This document shows positions 60,813 to 64,000 of a stretch of 64,000 nucleotides of DNA, in pieces. Position numbers and translations under genes: made by a program. The number at the start of each line of letters is the position of its first letter. Position 1 is the stretch's first letter. Origin of the DNA: Rhytidiadelphus loreus (lineage: Eukaryota > Streptophyta > Bryopsida > Hypnales > Hylocomiaceae); NCBI GenBank assembly GCA_947034895.1, contig OX344764.1:51689348-51753347 (forward strand), read 5' to 3'. The notes beneath the pieces were generated by a model that was given only the letters and a program-made list of their open reading frames with translations, had not been told where the DNA came from and made no database searches.

Positions 60813-61578
60813 ATAGGCAGATTTTTCTGTTTGTATAGTGAGCAATGATGTCAACTATAGACCACTTTTCGGCCTTGGTATCCTTTTAAGAGTTAACTAT
60901 ATTGACCAAGGATCCCTAAACTCTAAAGGAAGAAACATTATTATGGACGTTGTGTTGTGAAGGCAAATGATTCTATAAAAATAATGCAACTTCAAAATGC
61001 AAAAGAGGGATCTCTTACATTGAACATCAAATTATTTCTCTCTTGTGTATACATCTAGTAGACATCTTCATCATGCAAGAGTGCTTGATGAGCCTGCATT
61101 CCAAACTTTCCAATAAGCATGAGCTACTAAGAGAATCCCCAATTCAATGAAAAACCACCACACCAATGCCATAATGATGAAGCTAGCGACTCAAAAAAAC
61201 ACTCTTCAATGAAAGCAATATTGGTCCTTCTATATTCCTAGGCCCACCATTCTCCTTTTGAAACCCAACAAGTTAGCAAAATATGAATGGCCCATAACTT
61301 GATTCACAATTAGTTCACAATAGGTAGATTCATATTGTCGTAGTTTATGTCTATACATCAAGAACAAGTTGGAGTGTAATCTACACTTCCTTAATTTCTA
61401 CTAATTTGAAACTTGATGAAAAATTAGCAAAAAATAGCACAATTGTCATTATTTTTATTCTATGACTGGAAAAAATTACCCCTCACATACACCATTGCTT
61501 AATTAGACATATTAATATTGTTGGAAATAGGTCATATACCTTACTTTGAGCCGAAGATTCAAGAGTTTTGTGAAGGTA

Positions 61579-62151
61579 AGGTAGGCTTGCTCTTGAAGCA
61601 ACAATGTAAGATTTGATTGCCTATTTGGGGAAGCTAAACTCCTTGAAACAATTTTCAATAAATTTTCATAGGAAGGGAAATGGAATTGGCATTTAACCCC
61701 TAATTGATTTTGACTATGATTTCACCAAAACCACTCCAAAACTGCCATTTCTAGGACATGTACCAAATTTTAGAAAAGAATCATTTTTAGATCCATGTAA
61801 TTGTAGGATCTTGTAGTATGCTAGTTTAAGAAGATGTAGAAACAAATTCATAAATTTTGAAGTTGAGGTGCAGTGGTCACTAAAAGCAATCTCTTCTTGA
61901 AATGTACACTATTGATACATTGCAGGAAACAAAATGTACTAAAAGCAACCTCTTCCTGAAATATACATTGTTGGTACATTACAGAAAACAAAATGTACTA
62001 AAAGCAACCTCCTCCTGAAATGCACACTGTTGGTACATTGCAGAAAACAAAATTTACTAAAAGCAACCTCCTCCTGAAATGTACACTCTTGGTACATTGC
62101 AGAAAGAAAAATGTACCTCTGTTTGATGTTTTCTTTTAGAGCAGACCACCT
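61579..62151. mobile_element. AGGTAG-family MITE, copy E, enlarged by a tandem array
   Basis: A 573-bp element. Left end AGGTAGGCTTGCTCTTGAAGC; right end on the minus strand AGGTGGTCTGCTCTAAAAG. TA lies outside both ends (61577-61578 and 62152-62153). Internal blocks AATTTTCATAGGAAG and GAAATGGAATTGGCAT match the other members in reverse order. Its extra length comes from the 59-bp tandem array at 61879-62114. Confidence 0.75.
61879..62114. repeat. four tandem 59-bp units
   Basis: Units begin at 61879, 61938, 61997 and 62056, each starting ACTAAAAGCAAYCTC and including TGGTACATTGCAGAAA or a close variant. The unit corresponds to the subterminal part of the surrounding MITE, present once in other members (compare TGTACAAATAGTGTACATTTC near 34735). 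There are no spacers, so this is a plain tandem array. Confidence 0.95.
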
Positions 62152-62159
62152 TAAATGTA

Positions 62160-64000
62160 GTTCGGTGGTGAACAGAAGAGGATGAAATGACCCGACAGTT
62201 TCAGTTTTTATTTTTTGATCTCAAGCACCGTCTTGAAAATGTGGAGGACTTTACAATTCAGATAACAAAACTCGAAAGCCCCACAGTGAGCTTAAGCTGA
62301 CCTTCATCACGAAGATCAAAGCCATGTAAGTTGTTTTCATGTGGACTAACTTAGTATGTCCTGTACCATTGCCATAACCAAGATAAAAGTGAAAGTAATT
62401 TTCTAATTTTCTAATTCAATTTCTTTTCATACTCAATCATTTTCACACCGTAGGTCCAAATGTCACAAAACAAAGGACGTGCACCTCTCCTTGTAGAGGG
62501 CTTTTTGAGGGTACCAAGAACATGACCGGGGGATGCACGGTTCTAGAGTTCTCATTGTAATAAACTAAACAATACAAATAACCTAATTTAATGTATGGAT
62601 AGATGAAAAGGTCGAGGACACTGCAATTGTTGGATATGATCCAATTTCTTGTACTAACTCCCCATTCAACAACAAGTTTTCATCTATTCTATAACTTTGT
62701 TGGACAAATTTGGTAAGTAGTTTACTGGTGGACCACATGAAGTAGTTAAATAATAACTATGGAATGTAATTGGTTTTGCTATTTAACCCCTAAATGCCCA
62801 AGGCCTTTTTTGACCTTCTAGAAATGTGCTCTAAATTGAACAAATAGACAACATTTTGATAAGGTGTGTCAATTTATTTTGAATTGTAACTGTACAAATT
62901 CAAACTAGACACATGTGTTAAAGATCACATAAGAAAAGAAAACACAACAATATCACTTATGGATTGAAAGATTATAATGTTTGATCATGAGGGTGTTAAA
63001 ACTACGAAAGTGATTCGAAGTCTTTCAATCCTCTTTTCACATGTCAAATCTAAAAAGTTGGTCACCAAAAATATATGAAGATAAAGGGCCTAACATGCAT
63101 AAATCCAATCAATTTATGGCTTCTCAAAATGTACTCTACAACTTTTTTAAATGAATTTCTAATGAGAATTTCTTCTCCAAGATCTAGTGTATTTCAGGCT
63201 CATTTCCAAGAACCCTCAATGCTATGGAAAGTCAAGATTGCAATGGACACCCTCGCACAAAATCTTGAATAAATCATAATCAATCATTTTCAAAATCAGA
63301 TTTTTGGTGCTAAAACCAGACTCCAAAATGAATTTTTCCAAAATATAAACTACTAAACATAACAACTTGGTTAGGTTTTATTTCACTTAAAAAAATTGTT
63401 GACACCAAAACTTTATGCCTTAGGCATTTAGGGGTAAATGGAATGTGGTATAATTCCATTCAATCACATGAAAAATTCATATTAATATGCTGAAAAAGTT
63501 TGATCATTTTGGTTCTTGCCCTCTCTTAGTGAGCTCTACATCACTCTATGACGTGGGTACCTCCAAAACCATGACAAGCTACTAATACTATTATTAGACT
63601 AATCAAGTTTTCAATGATGTTCTTGTTGGCAAGTGAAAGGAGGTTTCAATGCACCAAATAATGCCACATCTAGATACCATATGCAAAAGTTATAAAGAAA
63701 CAAAGTTTGGTTCTTAAATAGTTTCTTCCACTACATAGCAAGATTTGCGTGTTAGTTTTGCCCTCTGAGCACAAATTAACAATGTTTCATCATGAATAAT
63801 TATCCCTCTACTTATGCAATGTGCCCAATTGACTTTTGGGTGCATGTGAAGCTTATTTGTTCAATGTAGGAGGTATGCAAGTAGGCAAATAGCACAAATC
63901 AATATACCAAAAATTTCAATTTCATCTTAGTCATTGAAACAAATTGTTGTACAAATTTTGATTGCATCAACAATTTGGCATATTAACTATTACCTAGCCT
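62160..64000. other. AT-rich intergenic DNA, no gene recognised
   Basis: Only short frames occur (for example 63075-63272 plus), with no domain or structured repeat that I can support. Confidence 0.45.

Noticed and set aside
61879..62114. CRISPR-like array
   Set aside because: The 59-bp units are contiguous with no spacers and lie inside a plant MITE.

Overview
The window looks like nuclear DNA of a land plant. The sequence shows GT-AG introns (plus one GC-AG), short exons in an AT-rich background, an R2R3-MYB gene with the two classical plant intron positions, a plant-type mitochondrial NAD-isocitrate dehydrogenase, CCCTAAA-type telomere motifs and many MITE-like elements. I cannot name the species, and nothing points to a prokaryote, organelle or virus.

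Layout: a retrotransposon fossil (about 1.63-1.76 kb); NIP7 on the minus strand (3.80-4.36 kb) with telo-box motifs upstream and an interstitial telomere motif downstream; an AT-rich stretch with MITEs (4.6-12.4 kb); a large many-exon minus-strand gene of the RSE1/DDB1/CPSF-A superfamily (12.5-23.3 kb), for which I resolved 19 phase-compatible exons; AT-rich repeats (23.5-29.8 kb); an R2R3-MYB gene (30.9-32.3 kb, minus); mixed intergenic DNA with MITEs (32.5-40 kb); an unexplained island (40.2-42.1 kb); a seven-exon NAD-IDH catalytic subunit gene (43.3-48.7 kb, minus); a dense cluster of foldback elements (50.2-52.8 kb); and a three-exon gene with an AP2-like motif and an internal tandem exon-intron duplication (56.7-59.2 kb, minus). 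All five recognisable genes lie on the minus strand. They belong to unrelated processes (ribosome biogenesis, RNA-processing or DNA-damage-type scaffold, transcription, TCA cycle, putative transcription factor), so no operon-like logic is implied.

The most unusual content is the inverted-repeat element population. Six structurally different foldback elements plus one variant share the terminal signature CATTA...TAATG. They range from 281 bp to 1258 bp. One subfamily carries perfect internal hairpins around an AT-rich core; two elements are near-complete palindromes of over 1 kb. A second family of six elements has AGGTAG...CTACCT ends flanked by TA, and one member contains four tandem 59-bp units. 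Single copies of Mutator-like (9-bp duplication), CACTA-like (3-bp duplication) and Harbinger-like MITEs are also visible. No transposase gene is present in the window, so all would have to be mobilised in trans.
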